A DNA stretch of 64,000 nt from an uncultured Eubacterium sp. (GCA_910589595.1 CAJUTM010000005.1:36875-100874), one strand, 5' to 3'. Shown: positions 35,462 to 46,246, counted from the stretch's first letter. Made by a program: numbers and translations. Notes: generated from the sequence alone by a model not told the origin.

Positions 35462-36661
35462 TCAGTCTAATTTAAAACTTTTCTCCCAAATCCGGTGGGA
35501 CGTAGGGAAAAATTCTCCAAACCCTTTGTCTTTTAATGTCACCACACAGGTGTCGGGAGAAGAAAACCGTACCCGCATACCAATCCGGCAATGTCTGTCT
35601 ACCCTTGTGAGAACCGGTTCTAAATCCAGCAAAAATTGCTTTTCCCCCTGATGAAATACATTTCTTACCATCAAAAGAATCTCATTATCCCCATCGGGAA
35701 TTATGTCCACCTCTTCATCTACCAGATACCACGGCGTTCCTGCTTTTGCCAGTACGATTTCCTGCTCGCCCGCGTCGGCATATGCTTCTATCCATACATA
35801 ATTTTTTATCATCTCATCATCTAATAACAGATAGCTTTCCAGACGGGGTGTTTCCGCTATCTCCCGTGCGGCAAAGCAGGCCCCGCTCACATACAGGTTC
35901 TGCCCCTTGAACAGGCGGCGCCCGATACACAATTTGCGAAATACTTCGTCCGCCCAGCTCCCCTCAAAACCATCTCCCGTCATAAACAAAGTGGAGAGAA
36001 GCTGTTTATGCACCGCTCCATAGATAACATTTTCAATGACAGAAGCCTGATATTCCTCACCGGAAGCGGAAAATTCTATTGCATCCGAATAATCTTTTTC
36101 ATTCACTCCCACCAGTTTTGGTTTCTTCGTGGAATCCACGTGCATCTGGTAATAGGTAAGACGTCTGTTATAATAATCAAACAGTCCGACGTCGTGAACC
36201 CATATGTCCTTTTTCTGATACAGGACATAGTACAGAAAACTTTGCTTATATCCTGCCACAAAGGCACGCTCTTTTCCTATGCCGATTTTTTCCAGAGCCT
36301 CATATATAATCTGCGCAAATTCCTGCGTGACATCCCTTGCCGTCACGACCAGTTGCCGTATCGTTTCCCCGGGATACTGCTGCCTCGTCAGCGACAGGGT
36401 TTTACGAAAAAAATGAGCAAGCACATTGGCCGGATGGGAATGTCTCCCATCCATTACAATTTCCTCTCCCCGTCGGATTTTATCAACAAATCCCACGAGA
36501 GGTTTCCTGCCCTCCATGACAATTTCCGTGTCAATGAACGCATCCGGATTCTCCTCCGTCCGGCCGATTAATACCGGCTCTCTTGTTTTTTTGTCATACA
36601 CTGCAATCTGCGTCTTCTCATCTCCCAGATTATACCCTAAGAGCAATGTCCTCTCGCCCAT
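35462..36661 (-). CDS. Actin/Hsp70-like (ASKHA-fold) protein of unknown function
   Basis: The 399-residue protein resembles the nucleotide-binding fold of Hsp70 and actin in order and spacing: LLLGYNLGDEKTQIAVYD at residues 6-23 (phosphate-1 position), LVVTARDVTQEFAQIIYEAL with IGIGKERAFVAGYKQSF (105-142, like the Hsp70 stretch before phosphate-2), DIWVHDVGLFDYYN (152-165) and LYVSGACFAAREI near residue 260 (adenosine position). The usual catalytic residues are altered, so ATP hydrolysis is uncertain. From memory it corresponds to DUF5716 of Lachnospiraceae. Part of the four-gene cluster. Confidence 0.6.
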   Translation of the reverse strand: MGERTLLLGYNLGDEKTQIAVYDKKTREPVLIGRTEENPDAFIDTEIVMEGRKPLVGFVDKIRRGEEIVMDGRHSHPANVLAHFFRKTLSLTRQQYPGETIRQLVVTARDVTQEFAQIIYEALEKIGIGKERAFVAGYKQSFLYYVLYQKKDIWVHDVGLFDYYNRRLTYYQMHVDSTKKPKLVGVNEKDYSDAIEFSASGEEYQASVIENVIYGAVHKQLLSTLFMTGDGFEGSWADEVFRKLCIGRRLFKGQNLYVSGACFAAREIAETPRLESYLLLDDEMIKNYVWIEAYADAGEQEIVLAKAGTPWYLVDEEVDIIPDGDNEILLMVRNVFHQGEKQFLLDLEPVLTRVDRHCRIGMRVRFSSPDTCVVTLKDKGFGEFFPTSHRIWEKSFKLD

Positions 36662-36691
36662 GTTTTCCCCCCTCCGGAGCAGCCTGCCCCA

Positions 36692-39600
36692 TCAATGTAT
36701 CACAAATAACCGTTCCGCCGCATAACGGGCTCTCTCATAAGCGCTTCTCACTTCACGGTATTTGTCCTCATCCTCTTGTTCTTTTGCTTCTATCATTTCA
36801 TTCACCATCCGGAAAAAGCCTTGGGAAACAGTTATATCTTTCGCACGCCTGACCGTCAGAAGTCCCGTTTTCTCATCGGTTTCCTCTTCGTAAATACAAC
36901 ATTTCTTCTCTTCATCGCCAAAGAGGAGAAGTTCTCTCGTAAACACCCCCGGAAAAACCTGCTTCATCGGCTGCCGCTCCATCTCACCATCTGGCTTTTG
37001 CTCACAGAGAAAGACATCTCTGTCCGTTCCGCTGTAATATTGGACAAGTACCGTATTTTCAATCTCATGGGGTACGTTCACTTTATTGATATAGTCTTTC
37101 ATAAACGCCAGAATAAGCCCCTCGCCGGCGCATTTTTCCAAGCTTAGTTCAACAAATTCTTTTAGTTTTCCAGTAAACGTCTTCTGTTCACGGTAATAAC
37201 GTAAAGCGGCCAAAACCATAACCAAATCTTTTTCATAGCGCGCTTCTTTTTCAATGAGAACAAAAAGTTCCTCGGACAACTCGGTTCGCTCCACCACATA
37301 TTCATAAGCATATCGGGATAAAAATGCTTTTGCCAGCATACGGTTATCGCCTTTTTCGTAATATTCCTGATATAAAGGCACATATTCCGCCAAATCGGCG
37401 TCAACAAAAAGCAGTTGTGCCAGCAGCCGTTCGTCTGCCTCTTCGCCCATTTCCACTTCCGGCATTTTCCGGCAGATACGATAAATCGAAGCCATCGTGG
37501 CGACATCTCCCATATAATAGCGGAGCAGATATTCCATCGCCGCCTTTTCATAATGCTTTTTTCGATATAAATGGAACGCCCATTTCAGCAGCAGCGGCTC
37601 AAATTCACCGGAATTTTTTTGTATCAGTTCCGTCACCAGCATCGAAAGCGCAGCAAGCTCGCATTGTTCCACGCCTCCCCTGCATAACATTGCTGTAGCC
37701 TTGTCAAACATACCCTGATATATGCAGTCCGCTGCAACGTCTCCGAGACGCTCCCGTTTTATCTTATCCGAATCTATATTATCTAAAATTTCTAACAACA
37801 GCGGTATATTTTTTGTCTCCCGGTAATAATCATACAGACACAACAACACTCTCTGCTGCATGTACTCCCGCAGTTTTTTGCGCTTTAATACCCGATGGAG
37901 AACTTCCGCATGCTGCTCGTCTATTTTCGCCATCCGCTCCGCCTTTGCCGCCAGATGAATGAGAAGCGGGAGACATTCCGCCCCCTCTTCATAACACTGC
38001 CACGCAAAGTTGTCAAAATCAAGCAGACGCTCCATACGGTATTCTATCGTCTCTGTATAATACCGTCCAGCGTCATCCACAAAATATATTTGTACATTCG
38101 GGGTGTAGATTGCAACCTGTGTATATCCGTTTTCAAGCGGATAATAAGTCTCTCCCTCACATTCTTTGTGAACGACAACAACACCGTCCATCTGCTCATT
38201 GTCGCACCAAATCCCGTAACTGAACATAATGTGCGACACGTTTACCGCAACTTCGTCGCGAATCTCTTCTCCGTGCAGAAGCTCTTCGTACAAAACAGCC
38301 AGATGTGGAGAGATTCGACGATGTTCCAATTGATGAAAGGCAAATTCTTTGATTTGTGTATGGTACATCCGGTAAAATTCCGGACGCTCGCTGCTGTTTT
38401 TCACAATGTAGGAATATAAGAAAGCTTTACAAGTCGCATTCAGATGGTTCTCATACTGAAAGTAGGAAAGTACAACGTCCGGCAAGCGGGTCACTTTTTC
38501 ATAGTCCATCGTATACATATAGTACTCGAATAAGTCGGTCAGACGCAGACGCTTGGCGACCCCTTTGGCAAACCACGGAAAATATTTTACGTGGCGGATT
38601 TCATTTCGTATGAGCATACTGCAGATGGCATGCAGCGTGTCGGTCATAACAAAAAAATCGTACAACTGCTGCAAAATGCGAAAGACCGTCTCGTCATAAG
38701 AGGGAAGACGCTCTGCCAGAAAACTCACCGCCATGGCAACTTCTTTCGTCGTCAAATCCCGCTTCAGTCCATAGTCCACCGTATTTACCGTCACCGTATC
38801 CAGACTGGCAATCAGCGTGGCGTCCTCCCGATAAGCCTGCATCATCACCGAATACAGAAAGGGACTGCTGCTGCCCGCCTCTAACTGCGCACGGACATCT
38901 TTTTCCAACAGGCGGAGCGAACGATAGCGTTTATCTATCTGCGTACGGATATACGTCAGTGAACTCGTCTGGTATCCGTTTTCTTCATAAGCTTCTATCA
39001 GATGAAGCAGGCGTTCCTTATCTTCTTCCCGTTTTGTATACAACGTCTTTACGAACTGAATCGTAATATAGCTTTCGACTTTGGAAGTTTCTGCCCCCAG
39101 CGGAGGCACTTCCAAATTTTCCGTCTCCTGAAAAAAGGATAAAATATCTTCCTCTTCGCAAAGAATAATAGCGATGTAACCTCTCATAGCCAGACTGTAT
39201 CTGCCGCTCACTTTTTCTAATATGTAGCGGTTACTTTTGAGGAAACTCTGAAAATTTGTCCTAGTGATTCTCTTTTCCTGAAACGCCAGATACATTTGTA
39301 TCATAGTAGCAATTGCTGCTTTTTTTGCCCGATTGATTTTACGCTCCTGTTCCCCCCACTGGTTGTGCGCCTCAATCTGCACAATCTTCTTCTCATAGGG
39401 CGTCTGCAAGATGAGCTGTCCGAAACGACGCCCCTGCGGCACTTTATCCGCCACAATGGTAAACTCTAAAATATCCTGCTTATGTTCAAACTCATCCGTC
39501 CACAAAACATGAATATGCGGCTCAATGAAATCTGCGGTACTCGTAACATAAATTCCGGTGTGTCCCCATGTGTTTACCCGTATCCGCAGCGTATCCTGTA

Positions 39601-40231
39601 TGTCCGTTCCATTCAGTTCATATGATATTTGATTACCGCTCTCATGATGAATTTCAAAACGGAGAGATTCTTTTACTTTCATGGCCACCAGAAACTCTTC
39701 CATTCCTTGCAGCTTTGTATTCTTCTTCGTCAAATAGTAATATAAAATCTTACCGCTCTCGTTGCGGTACAAAAAGGCTTCCTGAAATTTATCGGATAAA
39801 AATAAGTCTACCCCGTGCTCCGGGTTTTCTTCGATTCTGTCCTGAAGCGCATGATAATCCCTGACCGCCCCTTTCTCATCCCGCAATTCCGGCGCTACGA
39901 CACTGATATCATAAGGCACCTGTGCTTCGCCGCAATCAGTCACCAACAAAAGCTCACCCCGCAAATGCTCGCCCGGAGCCAGCTCTTCTGCATTTATTTC
40001 CATGGTAAGTTCATTGTCCGTTCCCTCGAAAAACGGAAGAAAATCAATATGTACATCTTCTGCTGCCCCAAACCCTTTGAGCCTGCTTCCCCTGACATTT
40101 TTTAGAGAAAAAGAATATATCAGGCGTTCTCCGGACACTACTGATAATGTCAGCGGCTCTTCCGGCAGCACTAACTCAGGCGTCATATAGATAAAATTTC
40201 CTTTGGCAAGGGATAAGATTTTTTCTCTCAT
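36692..40231 (-). CDS. Very large repeat-type protein, DUF5717-like
   Basis: The 1,179-residue protein, starting MREKILSLAKGNFIYMTPEL at ATG 40231 (AGGAGG six bases upstream), has an N-terminal beta-rich region (residues 1-270) and then a long array of helical hairpins, several of which resemble TPR/HAT repeats (YKKHYEKAAMEYLLRYYMGDVATMASIYRICRKMPE is one). A C-terminal beta-rich region follows. No membrane helix or signal is seen. From memory this corresponds to DUF5717. It is the first gene of a conserved-looking cluster with its own promoter. Confidence 0.6.
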   Translation of the reverse strand: MREKILSLAKGNFIYMTPELVLPEEPLTLSVVSGERLIYSFSLKNVRGSRLKGFGAAEDVHIDFLPFFEGTDNELTMEINAEELAPGEHLRGELLLVTDCGEAQVPYDISVVAPELRDEKGAVRDYHALQDRIEENPEHGVDLFLSDKFQEAFLYRNESGKILYYYLTKKNTKLQGMEEFLVAMKVKESLRFEIHHESGNQISYELNGTDIQDTLRIRVNTWGHTGIYVTSTADFIEPHIHVLWTDEFEHKQDILEFTIVADKVPQGRRFGQLILQTPYEKKIVQIEAHNQWGEQERKINRAKKAAIATMIQMYLAFQEKRITRTNFQSFLKSNRYILEKVSGRYSLAMRGYIAIILCEEEDILSFFQETENLEVPPLGAETSKVESYITIQFVKTLYTKREEDKERLLHLIEAYEENGYQTSSLTYIRTQIDKRYRSLRLLEKDVRAQLEAGSSSPFLYSVMMQAYREDATLIASLDTVTVNTVDYGLKRDLTTKEVAMAVSFLAERLPSYDETVFRILQQLYDFFVMTDTLHAICSMLIRNEIRHVKYFPWFAKGVAKRLRLTDLFEYYMYTMDYEKVTRLPDVVLSYFQYENHLNATCKAFLYSYIVKNSSERPEFYRMYHTQIKEFAFHQLEHRRISPHLAVLYEELLHGEEIRDEVAVNVSHIMFSYGIWCDNEQMDGVVVVHKECEGETYYPLENGYTQVAIYTPNVQIYFVDDAGRYYTETIEYRMERLLDFDNFAWQCYEEGAECLPLLIHLAAKAERMAKIDEQHAEVLHRVLKRKKLREYMQQRVLLCLYDYYRETKNIPLLLEILDNIDSDKIKRERLGDVAADCIYQGMFDKATAMLCRGGVEQCELAALSMLVTELIQKNSGEFEPLLLKWAFHLYRKKHYEKAAMEYLLRYYMGDVATMASIYRICRKMPEVEMGEEADERLLAQLLFVDADLAEYVPLYQEYYEKGDNRMLAKAFLSRYAYEYVVERTELSEELFVLIEKEARYEKDLVMVLAALRYYREQKTFTGKLKEFVELSLEKCAGEGLILAFMKDYINKVNVPHEIENTVLVQYYSGTDRDVFLCEQKPDGEMERQPMKQVFPGVFTRELLLFGDEEKKCCIYEEETDEKTGLLTVRRAKDITVSQGFFRMVNEMIEAKEQEDEDKYREVRSAYERARYAAERLFVIH

Positions 40232-40252
40232 GCAGAACCTCCTAATCTTAAT

Positions 40253-40281
40253 TCTATAGTATACCATTTTTTAGAGAACAA
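40253..40281 (-). promoter_or_regulatory. Promoter of the four-gene cluster
   Basis: TTGTTC, a 17-base spacer and TATAGA lie about 25 bases upstream of the cluster's first start. Confidence 0.5.
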
Positions 40282-40303
40282 TGGAATAGTTTTATATTTT
40301 AAC

Positions 40304-40332
40304 TTGCGAAAATACTTTGACAGGACTATAAT
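40304..40332 (+). promoter_or_regulatory. Promoter of the aminotransferase gene
   Basis: TTGCGA, a 17-base spacer and a perfect TATAAT lie about 50 bases upstream of the start; it diverges from the promoter at 40253-40281. Confidence 0.6.
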
Positions 40333-40383
40333 TGAGAAAAAATGCGGGTTCTGCATGAAAAACCTCATCTCAGGGAGAAAAAA

Positions 40384-41475
40384 ATGAAAGCAAAAGAACA
40401 TTTTCATGGAAGTGATTTAGAAAAAATAGAAAAAATATATGGCGTACGCAAAGAGGATATCATCAGTTTTTCGGCTAATGTCAACCCCCTCGGGGTTTCG
40501 TTCCGTCTACGCGACACGCTGACAACGCATATTGACGCCATTACCACATATCCAGACAGGGAATACACTTCCCTGCGCAAATGTATTGCCGGTTATGTGG
40601 GGACAAACGATGAAAATATCGTGGTCGGCAACGGTTCCACCGAATTAATCTCGCTGTTTATCCAGATTACCCACCCGAAAAAGGCGCTTATCGTCGGCCC
40701 GACTTATTCCGAGTATGAGCGGGAAGTTTCGCTCGGCGGAGGACGCTCGCACTATTTCCGGCTTACCGAGGCAAGCGAATTTGTTCTGGACACGGCTTCT
40801 CTGACCGACGAATTATCGCACGATGTTGACCTCCTCATCCTGTGCAACCCCAACAACCCGACTTCCTCGGTTATTAAACGGACGCAGATGAGAGACATTT
40901 TAGATTTTTGCAAGCGAAAATCCATCACCGTGCTCGTAGATGAAACCTATGTCGAATTTACGGAAGAACCGGAGGCAGTGACCGCCGTACCGCTTACCGA
41001 ATATTACAATAATATTATTATCCTGCGCGGCATTTCCAAGTTTTTTGCCGCTCCCGGACTGCGCCTCGGATATGCTGTCTGCGGAAACCGCGATTTACTA
41101 AAAGAAATCAATCAAAAGAAAAATCCGTGGACTATCAATTCCCTTGCCGCCATCGCCGGAGAAATTATGTTTACCGACGGGGAATATATTCGCCAGACAA
41201 GGGAATTAATCGCCGGCGAGCGCACACGTATTTACCAACAGTTGGAGAAATGCGAAAACTATAAACCCTTTTATCCTAATGCTAATTTTGTGCTTGTCAA
41301 AATTATAAAGGGTAATTTTACGTCAGTAGACGTGTTCGACGCCGCGATTCGCAACAATCTTATGATACGCGACTGCTCCTCTTTCCCTTTCCTCAACCAC
41401 CAGTATCTGCGCTTCTGTTTCATGAAGCCGGAAGATAACGATGCCCTGTTAAAAGTACTGTTTTCTATGCATTAG
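40384..41475 (+). CDS. PLP-dependent aminotransferase, HisC/CobD-like
   Basis: The 363-residue fold-type I enzyme starts MKAKEHFHGSDLEKIEKIYG after a GGGAG site. It has IISFSANVNPLGVS, the phosphate-holding GNGSTELI, LLILCNPNNPTSS, VLVDETYVEF and the PLP-lysine motif GISKFFAAPGLRLGYA. The N-terminal HGSD...FSANVNPLG motif is typical of the CobD/threonine-phosphate decarboxylase group, yet no cobalamin gene is nearby; histidinol-phosphate aminotransferase is the alternative. A frame to 40342 adds a tail that overlaps no conserved region. Confidence 0.85.
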   Translation: MKAKEHFHGSDLEKIEKIYGVRKEDIISFSANVNPLGVSFRLRDTLTTHIDAITTYPDREYTSLRKCIAGYVGTNDENIVVGNGSTELISLFIQITHPKKALIVGPTYSEYEREVSLGGGRSHYFRLTEASEFVLDTASLTDELSHDVDLLILCNPNNPTSSVIKRTQMRDILDFCKRKSITVLVDETYVEFTEEPEAVTAVPLTEYYNNIIILRGISKFFAAPGLRLGYAVCGNRDLLKEINQKKNPWTINSLAAIAGEIMFTDGEYIRQTRELIAGERTRIYQQLEKCENYKPFYPNANFVLVKIIKGNFTSVDVFDAAIRNNLMIRDCSSFPFLNHQYLRFCFMKPEDNDALLKVLFSMH

Positions 41476-43411
41476 AAACTTTCTTTACAAAGCGCTTTTC
41501 GGTTCTGTAAACGACACCGCCGTCTGCTTCTAAGTATATTTCATATTGGTCGGCCGCCAGAGGGCGAATAGGCAGAGCAAGGTAATACTGAAACGAAGCG
41601 AATTTGGACGGCGCTTTCTGCACCGTACCATGGTAATCCATGGCATACGTCTGTTTCGTTCCGCGCACCCAGACTTTACCTATCTGGTGGTCTTTTCCAT
41701 ATATCATCAGCATATCTTCATAAAATTGAATCTTGGAAGAAAAATTCTTAATCGGAGAGGACTGTACCAATGGCGCCTCTTCGCATATCTCCCAATCCCT
41801 GTCCTCCGTTCCGATTAAGTAGCGGGTCGAAACCGGCATGGACAGGCAGAAACTCTCAAATGGCACGGAAAACGGATAGGCGCGGTAAAAAGTTTGCCGA
41901 ACAAGATAGCGGTTGACGACTTCTTCCGTGCCGTGCGTATATTCCGTTATCATTCCGCCATATCCGTCAATTTTCTTTTCAAGGCAGCCGCTCATGGCAA
42001 ATACCCTGTCACCGGACAAAATGCCGTTCGAACGGATAATGGATTTTTCTGTCGCATACTGGTGCTCCAGACGGACGCGCCCGTTCTTTTCGTCCAGCAC
42101 ATATATTTTCACGTAAGAATTTTCATCCTCGTCAAAAGACGGCACCGGACGCCTTTTACTCCAATGATTGTCATAGATTATCAGTCTTTTCTCTTCTCCA
42201 CCCTCTTCTTTGAGCATATAGGCGGCGTGCGCCTGATAACAAAACGACAGGTCGCCCTCCGGCTGCAAAACCTTTTCCTCGTATTTGGTTCCTTTCCAAA
42301 ACTCCGTATCACATAAAATCCATTTCAGTTCATTTGTCTGCCAGTCCACCTTAATGACTGAATGCAGGTTTCTCATGCAAATGATGACGCTGTGGTCTTC
42401 TTCCTCATAAGAGACTGTATTTACATGCGCCCAGTCAAAATAATCAAAATAGGAGTGTTCCGACAATACCTCTTCCAGACAAAGCGTTTTTACAATTTCT
42501 CCGGTATCCCTGTCTATTTCAATAATGGCGTCTTCCACCCATTCATTCATTGAACTCGAGGCAGCAATCAGATTTCCGCCCGGTTTCATCTCGCATCCAT
42601 CGTGATGAATCCCCTCCGGCACATAGTATTCATGATACACTCTCCCCAGAAAATCCATCTCCTGACAGAGAACGGAGTGCGGATTTGCATAAGAGGGCGC
42701 GCAGATATCTTTAACTAAAAACAAAAAGCGTCCTCCCGATAACAAAAATACGCCATAGGATTTCGGCTTACGGCTGAGATAATAACGCACCTCCCCCTTT
42801 TCATCGAAAACGTAAGGATATTTCGTATCGCCGCCAAAGACAAACGTCATTGGCGTTGCGCTGTCTTTTGTCTTCTCTTCCATGCGTATCATGTTTTCCA
42901 ATGACTTCGGCAATGGTTTCGTCTGGGCATATACTTTTCTTTTCAGGCAGACTTCCCCTTTATCATCCAGAAACTCAAGCGTGATTTCATTTTCCCTGCC
43001 GGCATGTAAATAGAACACCGGAATACGGTGTCTCGTTGTCCGTTCCGTCGTCAACGAGTAATCCCTGCCGTCTTCAAGCGATACTCTCACCGCATAAGGC
43101 ACTTGTGTTGTCAGTAAAATAAGCGCTGTCAACGGCGCCTGACGATACGGATTCAGTACGACCAGCATATGATTCTCCGAATATTTTTTCTTGTCCAGCA
43201 ACGCTTCATAATATTGCTCTAACATAGAAGAAATTCTGGCATGGCTTTTTTTGATTTGAATCTTTGTGCTAATCTGCTCCGCAAACATTTTCCTGTTTCC
43301 CCCACACATACACTCTAACATACGGCATATATCCTGCCCCGAACGCACGGTAGCATATGGATTTTTCCAATAATTGCTCCAACGGATTTTTATTTTCTCA
43401 TACCGTCCCAT
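41465..43411 (-). CDS. Arylsulfotransferase (ASST)-like protein
   Basis: The 648-residue protein has the ASST beta-propeller signature: EGIHHDGCEMKPGGNLIAASS (His in HHDG), FDWAHVNTVSYEEEDHSVIICMRNLHSVIKVDW and FCYQAHAAYMLKEEGGE with histidines at the usual catalytic positions. ASST enzymes move sulfate between phenols without PAPS and are usually exported; this protein has no signal peptide or membrane helix, so a cytoplasmic location or different role is possible. ATG 43411 follows AGGAGG, which lies within the palindrome at 43417-43449. Confidence 0.8.
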   Translation of the reverse strand: MGRYEKIKIRWSNYWKNPYATVRSGQDICRMLECMCGGNRKMFAEQISTKIQIKKSHARISSMLEQYYEALLDKKKYSENHMLVVLNPYRQAPLTALILLTTQVPYAVRVSLEDGRDYSLTTERTTRHRIPVFYLHAGRENEITLEFLDDKGEVCLKRKVYAQTKPLPKSLENMIRMEEKTKDSATPMTFVFGGDTKYPYVFDEKGEVRYYLSRKPKSYGVFLLSGGRFLFLVKDICAPSYANPHSVLCQEMDFLGRVYHEYYVPEGIHHDGCEMKPGGNLIAASSSMNEWVEDAIIEIDRDTGEIVKTLCLEEVLSEHSYFDYFDWAHVNTVSYEEEDHSVIICMRNLHSVIKVDWQTNELKWILCDTEFWKGTKYEEKVLQPEGDLSFCYQAHAAYMLKEEGGEEKRLIIYDNHWSKRRPVPSFDEDENSYVKIYVLDEKNGRVRLEHQYATEKSIIRSNGILSGDRVFAMSGCLEKKIDGYGGMITEYTHGTEEVVNRYLVRQTFYRAYPFSVPFESFCLSMPVSTRYLIGTEDRDWEICEEAPLVQSSPIKNFSSKIQFYEDMLMIYGKDHQIGKVWVRGTKQTYAMDYHGTVQKAPSKFASFQYYLALPIRPLAADQYEIYLEADGGVVYRTEKRFVKKVSNA

Positions 43412-43416
43412 ACGAA

Positions 43417-43449
43417 AACCTCCTATCACAATATCTATGATAGGAGGTT
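43417..43449 (-). promoter_or_regulatory. Perfect 12-bp palindrome covering the ribosome-binding site
   Basis: AACCTCCTATCA and TGATAGGAGGTT form a 12-bp perfect inverted repeat with a 9-base loop. In the mRNA the downstream arm contains AGGAGG for the ASST-like gene and the upstream arm contains the anti-Shine-Dalgarno CCTCCT, so a transcript that includes both arms would hide its own ribosome site. A TTGACA at about 43462-43467 with TATCAT after 19 bases would instead make it an operator around the start point. Confidence 0.7.
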
Positions 43450-43535
43450 AGCAAACTAAAATGTCAAAACATTTCCTTTTTTATGGCATAAATTGGGTAT
43501 TCCTGCGTCATAAATGTGTCTCGGAAGAGAGGATG

Positions 43536-46112
43536 TCAGCGAATTAGCAACTGCCTCGATTCCACATCCAGCGTCAAGTGCTCTCCGGCCGAGACTTCAT
43601 CCGCCAATATCTTCTTTGCCAATAGCGTTTCCACGTTTTTCTGCAAATATCGTTTCAGAGGTCTGGCTCCATACGCCGAATCGTAAGCTTGCTGCGTAAT
43701 AAAATCCCTCGCCGTATCCGTCAGCGACAATTCCAGTTCCTTATCGGCAATGCGGCGATTGATATCTGCCAGCAGCAAGTCGATAATACCGGAAATATTT
43801 TCTTTTGTCAGCGGTTTAAACATAATAATCTCATCTAAACGGTTGAGAAATTCCGGACGAAAGCTGCTCTTTAACTGCTCCATAACTAACGCCTCGCTCT
43901 CTGCTGCCACATTTCCCTCGGCGTCAATGCCCTCCAGCAAATACTCGGCCCCCAGATTAGACGTCATGATGAGAATCGTATTTTTAAAATCGACTGTGCG
44001 GCCTTGCGAGTCCGTCACCCGTCCGTCGTCCAACACCTGCAGCAATACGTTAAACACATCCGGATGCGCTTTCTCTATCTCATCAAAAAGTACAACGGAA
44101 TATGGTTTCCGGCGTACCGCTTCTGTCAGTTGTCCCCCCTCCTCATAACCGACATATCCGGGAGGCGCTCCTATCAGGCGTGACACAGAATATTTCTCCA
44201 TATATTCGCTCATATCAATACGAACCATATTGGATTCATTGTCAAATAAACATTCTGCAAGACTCTTGGCAAGTTCTGTCTTGCCTACCCCAGTCGGCCC
44301 CAAAAACAGAAAAGAGCCAATCGGTTTGTTCGGGTCTTTGATACCAGCTTTGGAGCGTATAATAGCTTCCGTCACTTTGGTTACTCCGTCCTCCTGCCCA
44401 ATCACGCGGCGGTGAAGTTCCTCGTCCAGATGAAGCGTTTTATTTCTCTCCGATTCGGTCAGCTTGGCAACCGGAATCCCCGTCCAGCGGGAAATAATCT
44501 TGGCAATCTCTTCGTCGGTGACGCTCTCGTGTACCATCGAAAGTTCTCCCTGCCGCTTCTGCTCTTCCGCCTCCTGCAGCTTCTTCTGCAACTGCGGAAG
44601 CTGGCCGTATTGTAATTCCGAAACCAATTCCAGATTGTAATTGCGCTGTGCCAGCTCAATTTGATTGTTTATATCTTCAATCTGCGTTTTCAGCGCATGC
44701 ACCTGCTCCAAAGAAGATTTTTCGTTATCCCAGCGCGCTTTCTGTCCGGCAAATTTCTCTCGCAGCTCCGCCAGCTCTTTTTGCAATTCAGCCAGACGGC
44801 CCTGACTGAGATTATCCGTTTCCTTTTTTAACGCCACCTCTTCTATTTCCATCTGCATAATGCGCCGCTGTATTTCATCCAGCTCCGTCGGCAGTGAATC
44901 AAGCTCCGTCTTAATGAGCGCACACGCCTCGTCTACCAAATCAATAGCTTTGTCCGGCAGAAAGCGGTCGCTGATATACCGGTTTGACAATACGGCCGCC
45001 GAAACAAGCGCGCCGTCGGTAATCTTTACGCCGTGGAATACCTCATAACGGTCTTTTAACCCGCGCAAAATAGATATCGTATCTTCCACCGTCGGCTCTT
45101 CTACAAGCACAGGCTGGAAACGCCGCTCGAGCGCCGCATCTTTCTCAATATATTGACGGTACTCATCGAGCGTAGTAGCGCCGATACAGTGCAGTTCCCC
45201 GCGCGCCAGCATCGGTTTCAGCAGATTTCCGGCATCCATGGCGCCATCCGTCTTTCCCGCCCCGACAATCGTGTGCAATTCATCAATAAAAAGAATACTC
45301 TGCCCATCACTCTGTTTTATTTCCTCTAATACTGCTTTTAACCGTTCTTCAAATTCGCCGCGGTATTTGGCTCCGGCAATCAACGCGCCCATATCAAGAG
45401 AAAACACCTGTTTATCTTTTAACGAATCCGGTACGTCGCCCCTGACGATTCTCTGCGCCAGCCCTTCCACTGCTGCCGTCTTGCCGACACCCGGCTCACC
45501 GATTAACACCGGATTATTTTTTGTCTTGCGCGATAAGATGCGTATCATGTTCCGTATCTCGGCGTCACGGCCTATGACAGGGTCCAGTTTCTGCTCTTTC
45601 GCGCGCTGCACAAGGTCGGTCGCATATTTTTCGAGACTTTCATAGATAGCTTCCGGATTATCTGTAGTCACCCTCTGATTTCCGCGCACTTTCGATAACG
45701 CCTGCAAAAACCGCTCTCGGTCAATACGCATCTCTTTCCATAACTCTTTCAGCTCTTTCGATGGATGTTTGAGCATACTCAGAAATAAATGCTCAACCGA
45801 AATATATTCGTCGCCCATCTCTTTGGCTTCACTCTCTGCATAAACAATTACTTTATTGAAATCGTTTGACGGATAAATCTGACCGCCCTCAACTTTCGGT
45901 CTCTTTTTTATCAACCCCTCAACCTGAGCCGTCAACACCTCGGGAGAGATATCCATCTTTTGTATGAGCTCTGCCAGCAGACTGCCCTCAATCGTGAGCA
46001 TTCCATAAAGCAGATGCTCCTGCGCTATCTCCTGATTACCAAAATCATAAACAATTTTACCAACACCGTTTATAATCTCTTCCGCCTTTTGTGTAAACTT
46101 CGTACCACCCAT
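43536..46112 (-). CDS. clpB: ClpB disaggregase
   Basis: The 858-residue AAA+ protein rescues aggregated proteins together with DnaK. N-domain ([34 protein letters not shown]), first ATPase with [15 protein letters not shown] and [12 protein letters not shown], the long coiled-coil middle domain (about residues 410-520), and second ATPase with [29 protein letters not shown] and a C-terminal LIR tail are all present. ATG 46112 follows GGGAG. A CIRCE operator overlaps the promoter at 46218-46246, so HrcA should control it. Confidence 0.96.
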   Translation of the reverse strand: MGGTKFTQKAEEIINGVGKIVYDFGNQEIAQEHLLYGMLTIEGSLLAELIQKMDISPEVLTAQVEGLIKKRPKVEGGQIYPSNDFNKVIVYAESEAKEMGDEYISVEHLFLSMLKHPSKELKELWKEMRIDRERFLQALSKVRGNQRVTTDNPEAIYESLEKYATDLVQRAKEQKLDPVIGRDAEIRNMIRILSRKTKNNPVLIGEPGVGKTAAVEGLAQRIVRGDVPDSLKDKQVFSLDMGALIAGAKYRGEFEERLKAVLEEIKQSDGQSILFIDELHTIVGAGKTDGAMDAGNLLKPMLARGELHCIGATTLDEYRQYIEKDAALERRFQPVLVEEPTVEDTISILRGLKDRYEVFHGVKITDGALVSAAVLSNRYISDRFLPDKAIDLVDEACALIKTELDSLPTELDEIQRRIMQMEIEEVALKKETDNLSQGRLAELQKELAELREKFAGQKARWDNEKSSLEQVHALKTQIEDINNQIELAQRNYNLELVSELQYGQLPQLQKKLQEAEEQKRQGELSMVHESVTDEEIAKIISRWTGIPVAKLTESERNKTLHLDEELHRRVIGQEDGVTKVTEAIIRSKAGIKDPNKPIGSFLFLGPTGVGKTELAKSLAECLFDNESNMVRIDMSEYMEKYSVSRLIGAPPGYVGYEEGGQLTEAVRRKPYSVVLFDEIEKAHPDVFNVLLQVLDDGRVTDSQGRTVDFKNTILIMTSNLGAEYLLEGIDAEGNVAAESEALVMEQLKSSFRPEFLNRLDEIIMFKPLTKENISGIIDLLLADINRRIADKELELSLTDTARDFITQQAYDSAYGARPLKRYLQKNVETLLAKKILADEVSAGEHLTLDVESRQLLIR

Positions 46113-46217
46113 GACAAACACTCCCTTCACAATTTAGTATGCGGATTTAGACACGTTGTATCCGGCACCTAATCCAATACAAACTTTATTGTTATACTTT
46201 ATATAGAACACAGGTAC

Positions 46218-46246
46218 AGTATAACGCAAGTTGTTAGCACTGTCAA
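46218..46246 (-). promoter_or_regulatory. Sigma-A promoter of clpB
   Basis: A perfect TTGACA, 17-base spacer and TATACT. The -35 box lies inside the CIRCE element, so HrcA binding would block RNA polymerase. Confidence 0.85.

Noticed and set aside
40227..40358. 10-bp inverted repeat ATGCAGAACC / GGTTCTGCAT between the divergent genes
   Set aside because: The two halves are about 110 bases apart and one lies at a start codon; it is too weak to claim as an operator.
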